Shown: positions 1 to 11,491, counted from the stretch's first letter. The stretch: DNA of 64,000 bases from Multifurca ochricompacta (GCA_022496185.1 WTXG01000119.1:1-64000), one strand, 5' to 3'. The notes: generated from the sequence alone by a model not told the origin. Made by a program: numbers and translations.

Positions 1-746
1 TATCTCACCTTGTTCTATGTACTATATCAGCTACTAGATTAAACGAACGCGTTATCTCGTTATCTCGTTTAATGATGTGATTTGATCATATGTCAGATCT
101 TAGATGTATATTCTATGTATCTAATTAATTTGTGAACGCGTTTCTGTTGTGTTATCTATGCGTGATCACAATCATGTCAGACCAATGGAAAATCGCAGCC
201 GCGATTGTTAAGTCAACCTTCCTTAATAGGAAGGAGATCAGACCAATATGCTGGTCCAATGTAGTCGCTGCCCTAAGCAGCCTGTAGATACACGCGGGCC
301 TTGTTTCAGTAAACTAATTTGATAATTAGATTATAGAATAGTCTAAAGTAGTCTAGAGTGTATTTTAGATAGTGCCAGACCGGCAGAATTGATCGCGCGT
401 TAATAAAACAGTTGCATCAGGATTTTCAAGAGAGTGGATCACTGATAACACTTTTATTTTACATCGCACCGTTGATCTGCTTTGATATTTCATAGGATAA
501 CACTAGAACATATTTACTAAAACCCTGTAGCATACATCAAATAAAATATAGTCATTTGTTTGCTACAAATGTATTTTATCATTAAATTTCTGCTGATCTT
601 GTCAATGACTGATGGCCACTTATACCCGCCAAACCCGCTGCGCGGGTACGGGTTTCTGGCGGGTTGGGAGTTGTATACCCGTACCCGTACCCGTCAAAAC
701 CCGCGGCACTTACCCGTGCGGGTATGAAAACCCTTGCTGATCTCTA
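1..746 (-). mobile_element. hAT-type DNA transposon, one end only (H1)
   Basis: The segment runs off the left edge. Its right end (about 610-746) reads, on the reverse strand, TAGAGATCAGCAAGGG followed by an array of CCCGTA/GGGTAC motifs. The same arrangement ends the other hAT copies in this window. It aligns along its length with 18000-18767, but keeps CpG where that copy has TpG or CpA. It joins a gypsy integrase relic at 747, so ACTGCCCC (747-754) is the predicted 8-bp TSD; the partner copy lies outside the window. No transposase coding is visible. The hAT assignment is by similarity to the copies with complete ends and 8-bp TSDs. Confidence 0.75.
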
Positions 747-1565
747 ACTGCCCCAGAAACCTCTAAACTATTCCTTGAGCATGTATGGAGACACACTGGC
801 CTCCCAGACCAAGTCATCTCAGATTGAGGCCCCCAATTTGCATCCAAAGTCATGAAAGAAATGTGGAGCAAGTTAGGGGTACAATCATCCTTGAGCACCA
901 CCTACCACCCTCAGACTGATGGAGAGACTGAACAAGTCAACCAAGAACTAGAACAATATCTCTGTGTCTTCTGCAACTTCCAGCAAGATGACTGGGCAGA
1001 ACTGATTCCCTTTATGGAGTTTGCCCACAATGCTAGAACCCATAGTGCTACCAAAAGATCTCCCTTTGAAATCTGGTATGGCTTCCAACCAGAGTTTATT
1101 CCCCCACTCCATTTTGCCACTCCCATCCTGTCAGTTGAAGAAAGACTCCACACCCTAGAAACCATCTGCAGTGAGGTAGCTGCTGCCCTCCAGGTGGCTG
1201 CAGAGCTAATGAAACAGTCAAGACCAGATGGACCCCTCCATGCTTTCAAAGTAGGAGAACTGGTTTGGTTAGAAGTGTTGAACACAGAAGATGTTTGGTG
1301 ATGCTTCAGGCATCAGGTGATTAGATTAGCTACTTTGTAGATTAGATTAGATACTGGAGTCTCGGACTTTTTACATTATCATTATTACTTTCTTTCTCAC
1401 ATTCCGCAGTAGCTGACTGATGCACCATGTAGCATGTGATTTCTGTAATGGCCAATGGCCTTTCTCCCTCATGTTTATTGTTTGGACTTTATCCGGCACT
1501 TGTGGACTTATTCCCAGTGCACAGACCATCCCTTGAAGAAGTATATAAGGGTGTCTGTTTCATCT

Positions 1566-1603
1566 CTTACACTTCAGAGTTTTCTTCACCTCTGAAGTGT
1601 AAG
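1566..1603 (+). promoter_or_regulatory. LTR hairpin covering a 5' splice site (L1)
   Basis: The arms CTTACACTTCAGAG (1566-1579) and CTCTGAAGTGTAAG (1590-1603) are perfectly complementary over 14 bp, with a 10-nt loop. The right arm contains the GTAAG donor of the intron-like segment that starts at 1599. The TATA box lies at 1541-1550, so the hairpin would sit close to the transcript 5' end. Regulation of splicing is an inference from this overlap. Confidence 0.7.
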
Positions 1604-1653
1604 TCCCATTTCTCTTACCTACTACTTTACCTTTGACTAACTGTCTCATGTAG
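1599..1653 (+). other. Intron-like segment in LTR L1 (55 nt)
   Basis: The segment begins GTAAGT, has CTAAC about 16 nt before its end, and ends TAG. The 22 nt before it and the 17 nt after it (1654-1670) occur again, directly joined, at 1691-1712 and 1713-1729. The second copy therefore equals the first with this segment cleanly removed. Confidence 0.75.
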
Positions 1654-2249
1654 ATAACTTGTCTCCTTAGGTGTGTAGTATAGTATATGAGAGTTTTCTT
1701 CACCTCTGAAGTATAACTTGTCTCCTTAGCTTCACCCGCTAACATCTACAATCAGTATGCTGCACACCGTGCCTGTTTCACAAGAAGGAACAAACATATG
1801 TACCACTCACCCCAAAGCCAAACTCAGCCCCCAACATCATGGTCCTTTCAAAGTCATACACTCTGGCCCTGTTAACTGCAAACTTGAACTCCCTAAGTCA
1901 TGGTGCATCCACCCAGTCTTTCACAACTCTCTCCTGTCCCATTACAAAGAAACCCCAGCCAATGGGCCCAACTTCACCCAACCACCACCTGAACTTGTGA
2001 ATGGGGAAGAGGACCATTACAAGATAGAGACCATCTTACAATCTACCCACACCCCTAATAGGAAAGGCATCTGTTACCTTGTCAAATGGAAAGGCTACCC
2101 TGCCTCAGAAAATTCTTGGGTCTCCTTCACTGATATGAAGAATGCCATGACCTTGCTTTGGGACTTCCATCACCAACACCCCACCCTACCTAAACCCCCA
2201 AACCTCTGACAACTTGCTGTGGCACAGCAAGGCCCTAAAGAGGGGATAG

Positions 2250-2820
2250 TGTCATGAACTGACACCCTAGAGACCTCCTGACCCCCTAGAAATCTCTGGA
2301 TGCTCCCAGAAACCCTGCAGAACCCTCAGAAACAAAGATAACCCTAGATTAAGACCAGAAAGAGACCAGTCTGGACCAGGGCTGGACTCCTGCCAAATTG
2401 GAGAGGTGTGGGAAGAGTACTAACAGGCCCCCACAATGCCTAAACAGCAGTCCACAAACTGTGGACTGCAGACTGCAGATTTCTAAGCCCAAAAGCAGGG
2501 CTATTCTCATTGGTGGATAGTGGGGAGTTAGAGTGAAATTAACCTCCCCTAAAGTGGTGCACAGACCAAAGTCCTGGGTGTAATTATGTATATAAACCCT
2601 TTGGGAATAGAATGGACAGCTCCAGACTGTCCACCTGTGATCTGGTTCCTGATTACCTAGGAGATTAGCCCCACCTTGTGGAAGGCTTCTCACCCCTTGC
2701 CTTTGAGCTGTTTGTTTCATCTCCCTGCACTCTCACCCTCACTCTCATCTTTGCCCACTTCCAAATCATCCCCCTTTGCATACAACCCACTGTCCAGGCA
2801 GTTGACAGTGAGTTGTAACA
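2250..2820 (+). repeat. 3' LTR of gypsy G2
   Basis: The LTR starts TGTCATGAACTGACA just after a purine-rich tract (AAAGAGGGGATAG, 2237-2249) and ends AGTTGTAACA at 2820, the usual TG...CA form. It contains a TATATAAA-like box near 2590. Downstream sequence is copia integrase coding, which fixes the right boundary. No second copy is in the window. Confidence 0.75.
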
Positions 2821-3068
2821 GTATCTATGGGGCGAAGCAATTCATTTTGCTATTTGGCTGAAGAATTGTACATCTATGAAGGCACTGGGTAATGTGACAC
2901 CTCATGAATGCCTCTATGGAGAGAAGCCTAACTTAGGACAGATCCTGGAGTGGGGTCAGCACATCTGGGTCCACAATAATTCTGGCTCAAAACTAGATGC
3001 ATGTGGACTGGAGGCAAGATGGGTGGGATAGAACAGAGATAGCACACATGCACATTGTGTGTATTGGC
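2821..3068 (+). pseudogene. pol: Copia-C2 integrase C-terminal piece
   Basis: Translation resembles Copia-C at 24570-24820: a YLWGEAI-like stretch, then LWLKNCTSMKALGNVTPHE and EWGQHIWVHNNSGSKLDAC, followed by a stop near 3029. The coding continues at 4516 after hAT element H2. Confidence 0.8.
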
Positions 3069-4515
3069 TAGTGATTGTCAAGGGGTTTCATACCCATGCG
3101 GGTAAGTGCCGCAGGTTTTGCCGGGTACGGGTACGGGTATATGGCTCCCAACCCGTGGAAACCTGTACCTGCGCGGTGGGTTTGGTGGGTATAGGTGCTG
3201 ATTATGCATTGACAAGATCAGTAGAATTTCCGAGATAAAACACATCTGCAGCCACAACAATACAAGATCTCATCTGATGTATGCTACAGGGTGGCGTTAA
3301 ATATGTTCTAGTATTATCCTACAAAATATCAAAGCAGATCAATGGTGTGATGTAAAATAAAATCCTTATCAGTGATCCACTTTCTTGAAAACCATGATAC
3401 ATCTGTTTTATTAATGCGCGACCAATTCTGCCAGTCTGGCACTATCTAAAATACACTCTAGACTAATATAGACTATTCTATAATCTAATTATCAAATTAC
3501 TTTATTGAAACAAGGCCCGCGTGTGTCTACAAGCTGCATGGGGCAGCGACTACATTGCATTGCATGGTGGTCTGACCTCCTTCCTATTAAGGAAGGTTGA
3601 CTTAAACACACAGAAATGTGCATCCAGGGACTAGGACAGTTGCGCTTGTATGAAATGAAACCAGAATAATAAAATAATAATGTAAATAAAGGATCCATTT
3701 AATCTTCTGAACATAAACCAACAATTTTTGAGGAATCTTGAGTAGCCATAAATGAACGCGTTGTGTCCAAGTGCTTATCTCCTTGACCAGGATGGCCTGG
3801 GCCATTTACCTGAAATGCGCAGAAATCCAAAGAACAGTCACACTTGTATAAAATTGAAACCAGAATAATAAAATAAAAATGGAATAATAAATTATCTTAA
3901 TCTTATGAACATAAAATAGGAATCTTTGAGGGATCTTGAGTAGCCATAAATGAACATGTTGTGTCCAAGTGCATATCTCCTTGACCGGGATGTCCCGGGC
4001 CGGATGTCCGAAATGCGTGATGCCAGTAAAGAACTTGCATGTGTTTCATTTTATGGGTAACCCAGGTATCAAAACAATTATCCAGGGGTTACCCCTACCA
4101 ATTTCTATGTGTTTGTTAATTTGTTTTGCATTCTGTGTGGTTATCTGACAGGCTTTTCATCAATGTTCTATAACATCCTATCTAATCATCACTGTATACT
4201 GGATTTTAGTTGTGCTTGTATAAAATTGAAAGCAGAATAATAAAATAAAAATGGAACAATTAATTATCTTAATCTTCTGAACATAAAACAAGAGTCATTG
4301 AGGGATCTTAAGCAGCCACAAATGAACGCATTGTGTATCTTCTTGGTCCGGGAAGGCCTGGGCCAGTTATCTGAAATGCGCAATGCAAGTAAAGAACTTG
4401 CATGCGTTTTCACAGGTGACCTGCAGGTTACCCATACCTGTCACTACAGGTACAGGTACGGGTACGGGTACAGGTACCAATGAGGATACCCCAGGGTTAC
4501 CCCTGCCAATCACTA
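3069..4515 (+). mobile_element. Non-autonomous hAT element H2 (1447 bp)
   Basis: It starts TAGTGATTGTCAAGGGGTTTC and ends, on the reverse strand, TAGTGATTGGCAGGGGTAACC, giving imperfect terminal inverted repeats. It is flanked by the perfect 8-bp TSD GTATTGGC (3061-3068 and 4516-4523). Each end carries a GGGTACGGGTA-type subterminal array. No transposase is present. The interior holds three diverged copies of a roughly 190-bp unit. The ends match the transposase-bearing H3, which could have mobilised it (inference). Confidence 0.92.
3640..4400 (+). repeat. Three diverged ~190-bp internal repeats of H2
   Basis: Units at about 3645-3835, 3838-4030 and 4205-4400 each run from CTTGTATRAAATTGAAA, through a TGAACATAAA stretch and a GAGTAGCCATAAATGAAC-like stretch, to a CCGGGATGGCCCGGGCC-like palindrome. 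H3 has one copy at its right end (about 11515-11715). H4 repeats the three-unit arrangement. Confidence 0.7.
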
Positions 4516-4584
4516 GTATTGGCCAGGCAGGTGCACCATCTCTGTGGAAAGAGACATAAAGTTTGTACCCCCTACTGTGATGGT
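4516..4584 (+). pseudogene. pol: Copia-C2 pol, short piece between two hAT insertions
   Basis: The 69 bp match Copia-C at about 24806-24875 (YWPGR..., KFVPPT). They show that H2 and H3 inserted independently about 60 bp apart in the same copia element. Confidence 0.75.
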
Positions 4585-5199
4585 TAGTGATTGTCAAAGG
4601 GTTTCATACCCGCGCGGGTAAGCGCCACGGGTTTTGCCGGGTACGGGTATGGGTATACGGCTCCCAACCCGTGGAAACCCGTACCCGCGCAGTGGGTTTG
4701 GCGGGTATAGGCGCCGATCATCCATTGACAAGATCAGTAGAATTTCCGAGATAAAACACATCTGCAGCCACAAAAATATAAGATCTCGTCTGATGTATGC
4801 TACAGGGTTGTGTTAAATATGTTCTAGTATTATCCTACAAAATATCAAAGCAGATTAACGGTGTGATGTAAAATAAAAGTTTTATCAGTGATCCACTTTC
4901 TTGAAAACCATGATACATCTGTTTTATTAACGCGCGACCAATTCTGCTGGTCTGGCACTATCTAAAATACACTCTAGACTACTTTAGACTATATTGTAAT
5001 CTAATTATCAAATTAGTTTGCTGAAACAAGGCCCGCATGTATCTACAAGCTGCATAGGGCAGTGACTACATTGCATCGCGTGGACCAGCATATTGGTCTG
5101 ACCTCCTTCCTATTAAGGAAGGTTGACTTAAATTTCCATAATCGGTCCAGGCTGGTTATCCAAAACACGCAGAAATGTCCATTCAGGGACCAGGATGTC

Positions 5200-6490
5200 A
5201 GAACGCAGTTGTAAAAAGGGTTTAGCTATCTATTTAGATAGCGGATCAGCTATTACTAAGCGTTAGCTACTATGGTAAAGATAAGATATAGTTATACTCC
5301 AGTTCTTGCGGTCAAAACTGAAGTGAACGCGTACAAAGTGGCGACCTTTTATACTACATAAAAGTGTGACAATCATAACAGTAAATACTTCTATTTACTT
5401 GTGACAAGATGTGTTAAGGAATGTGTTGCGCGTGCAATGTGGAATTGTCTCTAAATCAGTTAATGGACGCACTTTAGATTATCTTATCACGGCTGTTCAG
5501 TCCTGAACTATCTGGTCGCTACTGGCTCGTCTCAACAATTCGCGGACACTGTGTCAGTAGACAGAACAATGTAAAGTTGTAAGGACAGTCTAAAAGTAGT
5601 CTAGAATGTATTCTAGAAGGTGCCAGACCATGTAAATAGACCGCGCGTGATCACATATTGTGAAAACAGGCATGGCGCAGGCTGTACTTTAGATGCTACA
5701 TTACTACTCTATCTCACCTTGTTAGTGTAGAGACTTAGATGCTTTCAATATGCGATAGCAACTTGATTTTGTAGCATATTTACATAGGCTTTTATATACC
5801 TACATGTACTAATCGGCTATTAATCTAATCGTAAGTACAACACGTTTATAATGCGATTATTGTCACATGACCGCTTTCGGATGTATTAGGATCATTAGAT
5901 GTGATCGCATGATCACAATCTTATGTCGGACCGCTCTACCGGTAGCTCTGTACCGGTATCTTGGTTCAACACATATGCGTCCATAACTGATTGTTGTCTC
6001 ATTTTGCATTGGACGTATTATCTGATCTGGCACTTTGTAGGACAGTAGTAATAGGCATATTATTGCTGTATAAGCAGAGCTAAACATTTCTGACTGCCTC
6101 AAGCCTTACGCGTGCATCAATCTCCATTCTGCGCAATTATCTTACAGGCTTTTTCATTGTCATCTATCTATAGCAACACATGGAATCTTATCTTATATTT
6201 CCTAACCGACATCTATACTTTTTTTCCAGGTCCAGGTTTAAAACAACCCCACTATTTTGTGCTGAGCCGGTAACGGATCAGACTAAGCCGGACTGGATTA
6301 GAGGTGACCGGTGTTGGCAGTGCAGGATGATACTTACACTCGTTTATTATAATTAGTTATGATTAAGTACATTCCTTATGATCACAGCACAGCACAGTCC
6401 TTACAGTATTTAAAGACAATATTTCTGTATCTAACAAAGTAGTTGTTTTAACCAGATTTATCAGGCTGCATTTCCACATATTGTTTCAAA
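5200..6490. other. Non-coding left interior of H3
   Basis: About 1.3 kb between the repeated hAT end and the transposase start. A palindrome (CTACCGGTAGCTCTGTACCGG) lies near 5936-5956 and the stretch before the ATG is AT-rich. Part of it (5870-5975) is related to 20181-20235. It presumably includes the transposase promoter; I cannot place a TATA box with confidence. Confidence 0.5.
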
Positions 6491-9400
6491 ATGTCTCCCT
6501 CTAGCTCTAGCAAAGCTGCTCCTAATTTACGTCCTTCAAGTTCTCGCAAACGAAAGCAGATGACGCGCGTCACAGAGAACGCAGATCCACTGCTACCCAA
6601 GAATAAGAAGGCAAAACAATTATCTCATTTATCGACAAATACAAGCCAAATACCACTCCCTACTAAGGATACAAGTACTGGTACTTTTGAAAGCCGGCAG
6701 GCCTCTGTTGACATTGAAGATATTGATGATGAAGATAATACTGTCCAAGGCCAAATAATAGAGGAAGCTGATGGAAGCGATGATGACGACAACGATCCCA
6801 GTGGTCCTAGCGTCATAGTGATTGATGATGATGATGACGAACCTGAGGAGTCTGCAAAAGATGAATTGAGTCAGTCAGTTCCCGCACAATGTCACTGTCT
6901 TTTCTAACACGCGCGTAGAGAGACTTTCGAAATATTGGAACTCACCAATCTATGCGTTTTTCAAACCATATCCCGCGTTGATCACGTTGATGGCCGTCGA
7001 GTTCATGTCTTTGAGTGTAATGCAAAGCACTGCAAAGGGAAAGGTCAGTATTACCGGCATGTCCGACGCTACCTGGATACAGGAGATGCAAAGTCAACAA
7101 GCAATTTGCGACGCCACGCCAAAATCTGTTGGAGCAAAGAGATAATAGAAACTGCAGATCAAAAAAAGGATGTCCACGCTGCACGAGAGGCCGTGGAAAA
7201 AGCTACATTGAAGAATGGGTCAATTACTGCAGTTTTTGAGAGGACTAACCTAAATAGAGTAACTTACTCATATCGGCAACATACCAAGACAGAATCACGG
7301 TATGTCACCATCAATAGAGATCTGTGACCATACTGAGATTGTTCTTGGCTGTGGCAGCACGGAGATCGTTCGATGGGTTTCAGAAAGCGTTCGACCCTTT
7401 AACATTGTCAAGGATCAAGGGTTTCAGTCACTGATGAAGACTGGGAGGCCTGAATGCTACATACCTTCACCTGAAACAGTGTCCCGCAATGTCAAGAATG
7501 TCTTCGTTCGGTGTCGCCAGAGGATCGCAACGATGCTACAGGTGGGTAACAAGTCTGTGAATATGATATCTATATCAGAGCTGAAAATGATGACTTACGC
7601 TTTACAGGAATACGATGGCGCCTTGAACTTTGCGTTAGATGCATGGACGTCACCTAACCACAAAGCTTATATTGCTGTTACAGTCCACTTTGAGCGGGAT
7701 GGTGTCCCTGTTGCCATGCTTCTCGATCTTGTTGAGGTGGCCATGTCACATTCGGGATTGAACCTCGCTGCTGCATTTGCAAAGATTCTTGATGACTTTG
7801 ATATTTCTGATAAGGTCAGTATCCAAACAAGTGATGAGGAATATAAACTTAACAGATTTCCATAGATCCTAAGCATCACTTGTGACAATGCAACCAATAA
7901 CGATAGAATGATTGATGAGCTGAAGTTCCTCCTCCCCCAATTCCCTGGCCCAGCAAGTCAAACACGTTGCTTCACACATATTATCAATCTGATTGCCAAG
8001 ACTGTCATTCGACAGTTTGATGTTCCACATGCGCGAGAGGGTGCGATCATTGATGAGGCAATGATCGCATTACACACGCTAGCAGGAGATCTTGATGTTG
8101 AGGACTTGTTGACCCAGGCAGATGGTTGTGATGATGATGATGATGATGATGATGATGACGATGGTGAAGGATGGGTGGATGAGCGCCAAGGGATGTTGGA
8201 GCTGGAGTTGGATGATCTTGATGGTGATGTACAACCAGTGCGAACAATGTTGGTGAAGGTGCGTCCAGTTGGCGCTAATGCTGTAGATCTCTGACTAAGC
8301 ACCCATGCTAGATCCGCAAGATAGCGTTCACGATCAAAAACTCATCAACGCTCATCCTCCCAAAATGGGTTTCCACTCTCAAAGACCTCAATCTCAGTTG
8401 TCGTATGATGCCCCGGGACGTGTCCACCCGATGGAACTCGACATATGACATGCTAGACTTTGCTGTGACATATTCTGAAGCACTGGACATTATCACTGGT
8501 GATGGGAGATGAAGCTGAGGCAGTACGAGATGGACGCGAATGAATGGGAGATAGCTCGTCAGCTGTGCCAGGTTCTAAAGGTGAGTTTTCATACCTTGTT
8601 TGATTCTTTTACTCATTCTGTCCAGATCTTCAAAGATGCAACACTCTTTTTCTCTCGTGATGGCATTCCAAACATCGCGATGGTCATTCCTGCCATGGAC
8701 CGCATTGATGAGGTCCTTGCCACCAATGCACTCAATCCACAGTATCCTTTGTCTATTCAAGCTGCACTCACAATGGCAAAGAAAACCCTTAACCGGTACT
8801 ACAGCAAAACTGATCTTTCTGAAGTTTATAGGATTGCTATGGGTATGTACTTGCATTGCTACAACATTACACGTTCAGTCAATCATTTCCCTAGTTCTCC
8901 ACCCTCGACATAAACTAGAGTATTTCAGAAATGCTGGCTGGACAGAGGAGTGGATCAAAACATCACTGAAAATTGTTCGAGACCGATTTGAGGGCACCTA
9001 CAAAGCTGTTCCAGTAGACGAAGATAAAGAGATGTTTGAAGAAGTAAGTACTAATAATCTTACATTGTGATCCAAGTATTAACATTAACATTGAATCCAT
9101 AGCCCACAGAATCGCCCTCAAGGAACATCTTCGACAATCTCCCTGCACTTGCTGCACCCAAACCCTCAAATCTGCGAGACGAGTTGGAGCGCTTCCTCAG
9201 CACAGACCCTGAGTATGTAAAGGATGTTCTTGCTTGGTGGTATGAGCATCAACCCATGTACCGCGGCTTTCTCGAATGGCAATGGATTATCTCACAATAC
9301 CAGGTAAGTAATGGAATTGTTATAAGGGTTTTTGAGTCTACTAATACACATATTTCAGCAACATCTGTGAATGTTGAGCGCGTTTTCAGCACAGGCGCAT

Positions 9401-9575
9401 TCTTTTGTCGCACCTCCACTCTCACCTCTCAATTCAGTCAACTCGAGCTTTGATGATGGTTGGGGAATGGAGCAAGCTGGGATATGTCAAGAATAGTGAT
9501 GTAAAAGCTGCAACTATCCTCCCAGAGGTTGAGGGAGAGGAGGAGGAGCTTGAGGAAGATTGGGATTTGATTTGA
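6491..9575 (+). pseudogene. hAT transposase, BED finger type, eight introns
   Basis: This is the cut-and-paste transposase of H3. In order it has an acidic N-terminus (about 6491-6880), a BED-type zinc finger (C-x4-C near 7018-7035, HAKIC near 7115), a DAWTSPNHKAY motif near 7637, CDNATNND near 7883, an Asp run from a (GAT)n microsatellite (8128-8160), DVSTRWNST near 8418-8444, and a C-terminal hAT dimerisation motif ATSVNVERVF (9359-9388). Introns by GT-AG and conserved flanking coding: 7300-7357, 7542-7607, 7815-7865, 8259-8311, 8581-8625, 8843-8894, 9044-9102 and 9304-9358. One-base frame breaks near 6885, 6975, 8508 and 9395 mean it is probably dead, unless they are sequencing errors. The stop is at 9573-9575. 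Confidence 0.85.
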
Positions 9576-9829
9576 CTGGCATTATTTACTAGTACAATGT
9601 ATGCACACAGTAACTATTTATACTTATCGTATGACAAAAGTGGGTTAGAATGAGAGGTACTGGGTACAAGGCAAAGGGGCGCGTGAAGGAAGTGGAACTG
9701 TATGCCGAAAATGCAGGACAGTCACACAATCTTATCTCCTTGGGTCTGACCGGGCCCGTTTTCTGAAATGCGCAGAAATGCACAGAAGCACAGAATAACA
9801 GTCGCTTGAGTGCTGCCGTCCACGTGCTT

Positions 9830-11097
9830 CCCTCCGATCGGTTCGCATGGCCAACTGGCGTCTTGTTCTGAACGCCATTTGCCACCCTGTCCTCACCTAT
9901 GGCTCCCAGCTCTGGGTCCGATCCAAACAAGCTGCTGGCTTGATCAAGCTCCTACAGGGAGTCACCAACCACATGGTCAAAGTGGTCTCTGGGTCTTTCC
10001 ACACGGCTCCCATGAACTGGTACGCCTTCTCTCCATGACTCACTATATGCAGAAGCTCACAGACACCACTTCACTCCGCTACTCGTCCCTCCCTCCCTGG
10101 TCCCAACTGTCCATCCGCCTTTCCACTGAAGCAGATGATGCCATTTGGGCCCCCTTGTCTCGGCCTTGACGACGCACGCAGCCAGCACGACCCACACCGC
10201 TTACGATGCTGGTGGCGCACACCCCTCCACTGGCCTGCCCAGTGGATGTGCTTGCACTCGCCCCCTGGGAACTCCCAGAGTGGGGCGACCATGTCTCCTA
10301 CGATGGGGTTACCCGCCCTCAACTCAGCAAGGATGCCCTTGCCGCGCATCTTTCCCAGCCGCGTGCGTTGGTCATCCTCGTACATGTCGCCGTGTCCCTA
10401 TCCAGCGCAGGCTGTGGCGACGAAAAGGTAGTGGGGGCCGCGGCAGCAACCCTTATGGATCAACGGGGTGAGTGGATCATGGAGTGGTGTTGGGGCTTGG
10501 GAGTCACTAGGGCTGACATGGAGTTGTTTGGGCTGGCTCGCACCATGAGCTGGCTCTGCAATTTTCTGGGTGAGTCCTTGGTTCCTCTGTCTGTGGTACT
10601 GACTGCCTCCTCCTCTTCCTTCCTCCTCTCCCTCCGCTCGCACAACCCACGCAAGTTCACTGGCGACTTCGTGCTTTTCCAGTGGTCGCTCTCCACTTTG
10701 CTGTTGACTTTCCCAGACCCACCTCAAGTTCATGTGGATTCCGGCGGTCAAGACTTACCATGCCATGATGGCTTCCTCGAAGGCTGCTGCCCATTCCTGC
10801 ATGACAATGTCCCTTCGCGACCTGGACGAACGCCCTTCTCTGAAGTGGCGTGCCCTCTCCCGCCTCCGTGCCTATGACAATTGGCGCGAGGAATGACTCT
10901 GTGACCGCGCCCGCGCGGCTCCCTCTGAGAACATGGCTGGCAGCGACTACCACGCCTACTCCCTGTCGATAGACCGGCCTCCCAATGGCTCCAATCACCC
11001 ACTCTGGACAGCAGCTACCAAGAAGCGGAACATTTGTCAAGCCCATCGCTTCCCATCGACCACGCGAGCCGGATTGAGTTTGCTGGTGGATATGTAG
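9830..11097 (+). pseudogene. LINE ORF2 remnant: RT C-terminus and RNase H-like domain
   Basis: The first part (9847-10020) reads NWRLVLNAICHPVLTYGSQL and KLLQGVTNHMVKVVSG, typical of the RT thumb/connection of fungal LINEs. After a frame change (MTHYMQKLTDTTSLRY near 10034), the frame from 10206 contains VSYDGVTRP, SSAGCGDEKVVGAAAATL and TRADMELFGLARTMSWL, which I read as an RNase H-like domain (D...ADMEL). Another frame change leads to RPSLKWRALSRLRAYDNWRE near 10832-10890. Several frameshifts and stops make it non-functional. Clade assignment (Tad-like, RNase H-bearing) is tentative. Confidence 0.7.
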
Positions 11098-11208
11098 GAC
11101 TTGGTAAGTTTTTTCTTTCTTCGTTCTCGAACGGTCTCTGTTTCGGATGGCCATTTACCTTAGTTTACACTGTTTTTTTTCTCCCAGGTTTTACACCATG
11201 ACACTTTG

Positions 11209-11491
11209 TTGTCACTCCCACTTATTGTCTGTAGTAGTAGTAGCTACGTTGTTTCCTGATGTGGCCGCGCAATTGGGCACCGTCCTGCAAGCGCGTTATA
11301 AAATCAATTTACCTTCACAGGTCCTTTGACTCAGAACATGAAGCGCTCCCTGAGCATCACAAACCCCAATGCCGATCTGATATCACTTTGTTGTTGCTCC
11401 CACTCATTGTCTGTAGTAGTAGTAGCTACATTGTTTCTCCTGATGTGGCCGCGCGATTGGGCACCATCCCGCAAGCGTGTTATGAAGTCAA
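11209..11491 (+). repeat. Tandem duplication in the LINE 3' untranslated region
   Basis: Two copies (about 11209-11325 and 11385-11491) share CCCACTTATTGTCTGTAGTA-like, GTAGTAGTAGCTAC and GATGTGGCCGCGC stretches. The second runs directly into the A tail. Confidence 0.75.

Larger units (their letters stand above)
1276..1782 (+). repeat. Solo LTR of the Copia-A/B group (L1, type B)
   Basis: A 507-bp sequence starts TGTTGAACAC and ends TTTCACA, flanked by the perfect 5-bp TSD AGAAG (1271-1275 and 1783-1787). It contains a TATA box (1541-1550), a hairpin (1566-1603), an intron-like segment (1599-1653) and a joined repeat of the flanking pieces (1691-1729), as in all nine LTRs of this group. It is a solo LTR left by LTR-LTR recombination after insertion into the G2 integrase. 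Confidence 0.92.
747..2208 (+). pseudogene. pol: gypsy integrase C-terminal part with chromodomain (G2 pol)
   Basis: The integrase catalytic region reads from about 755 (LPDQVISD), through TYHPQTDGETEQVNQELEQY near 900-960, to the insertion at 1275. It resumes at 1788 with an HPVFHNSLL motif (as in other gypsy integrases) and a chromodomain (YLVKWKGYPASENSWV, about 2074-2121), and ends at a TGA at 2207-2209. An in-frame stop sits near 826 (SD*GPQF). Removing the solo LTR and one 5-bp TSD restores one frame across the insertion, so the gene was open when the LTR element landed. In the chromovirus group the chromodomain targets integration to chromatin; here it is only a relic. Confidence 0.85.
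747..2820 (+). mobile_element. Ty3/gypsy chromodomain element, 3' part (G2)
   Basis: This is the 3' end of a gypsy element: integrase core, a C-terminal chromodomain, a purine-rich tract and the 3' LTR. It is cut on the left by hAT element H1 and interrupted by a solo copia LTR at 1276-1782. Its right end falls exactly at 2820/2821, where Copia-C2 integrase coding resumes, so G2 inserted into Copia-C2. The 5' half, including the left TSD, is outside the window. It is a different family from Gyp-1, Gyp-2 and G1. Confidence 0.85.

Noticed and set aside
1566..1603. LTR hairpin as a transcription terminator
   Set aside because: It sits just after the TATA box, has no T tract, and such stem terminators are bacterial. 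Overlap with a splice donor is the more telling feature.
3078..3260. Small Pro-rich proteins in the hAT ends (also near 4634, 14048 and 15227)
   Set aside because: They recur with every hAT end because the sequence is repeated, and read through the GGGTAC arrays. No sign of coding constraint.
4430..4480. Telomere-like GGTACGGGTACGGGTA arrays (also near 670, 3120, 11770 and 15390)
   Set aside because: They occur only inside hAT termini next to 8-bp TSDs and are short. They are subterminal transposon motifs, not telomere repeats or chromosome ends.
6491..6907. Acidic Asp/Glu-rich protein as a separate host gene
   Set aside because: The next frame (VERLSKYWNSPIYAFFKPYP) continues it into the BED finger after a one-base break, so it is the N-terminus of the hAT transposase.
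8047..8302. His-rich and Ser-rich reverse-strand proteins
   Set aside because: They are the antisense readings of a (GAT)n microsatellite inside the transposase.
10135..10877. Overlapping reading frames on both strands that could be cargo genes of the hAT element
   Set aside because: They are GC-rich frames over a decayed LINE RNase H-like region (VSYDGVTRP, ADMELFGLARTM) that ends in an A tail, so no captured host gene is needed.
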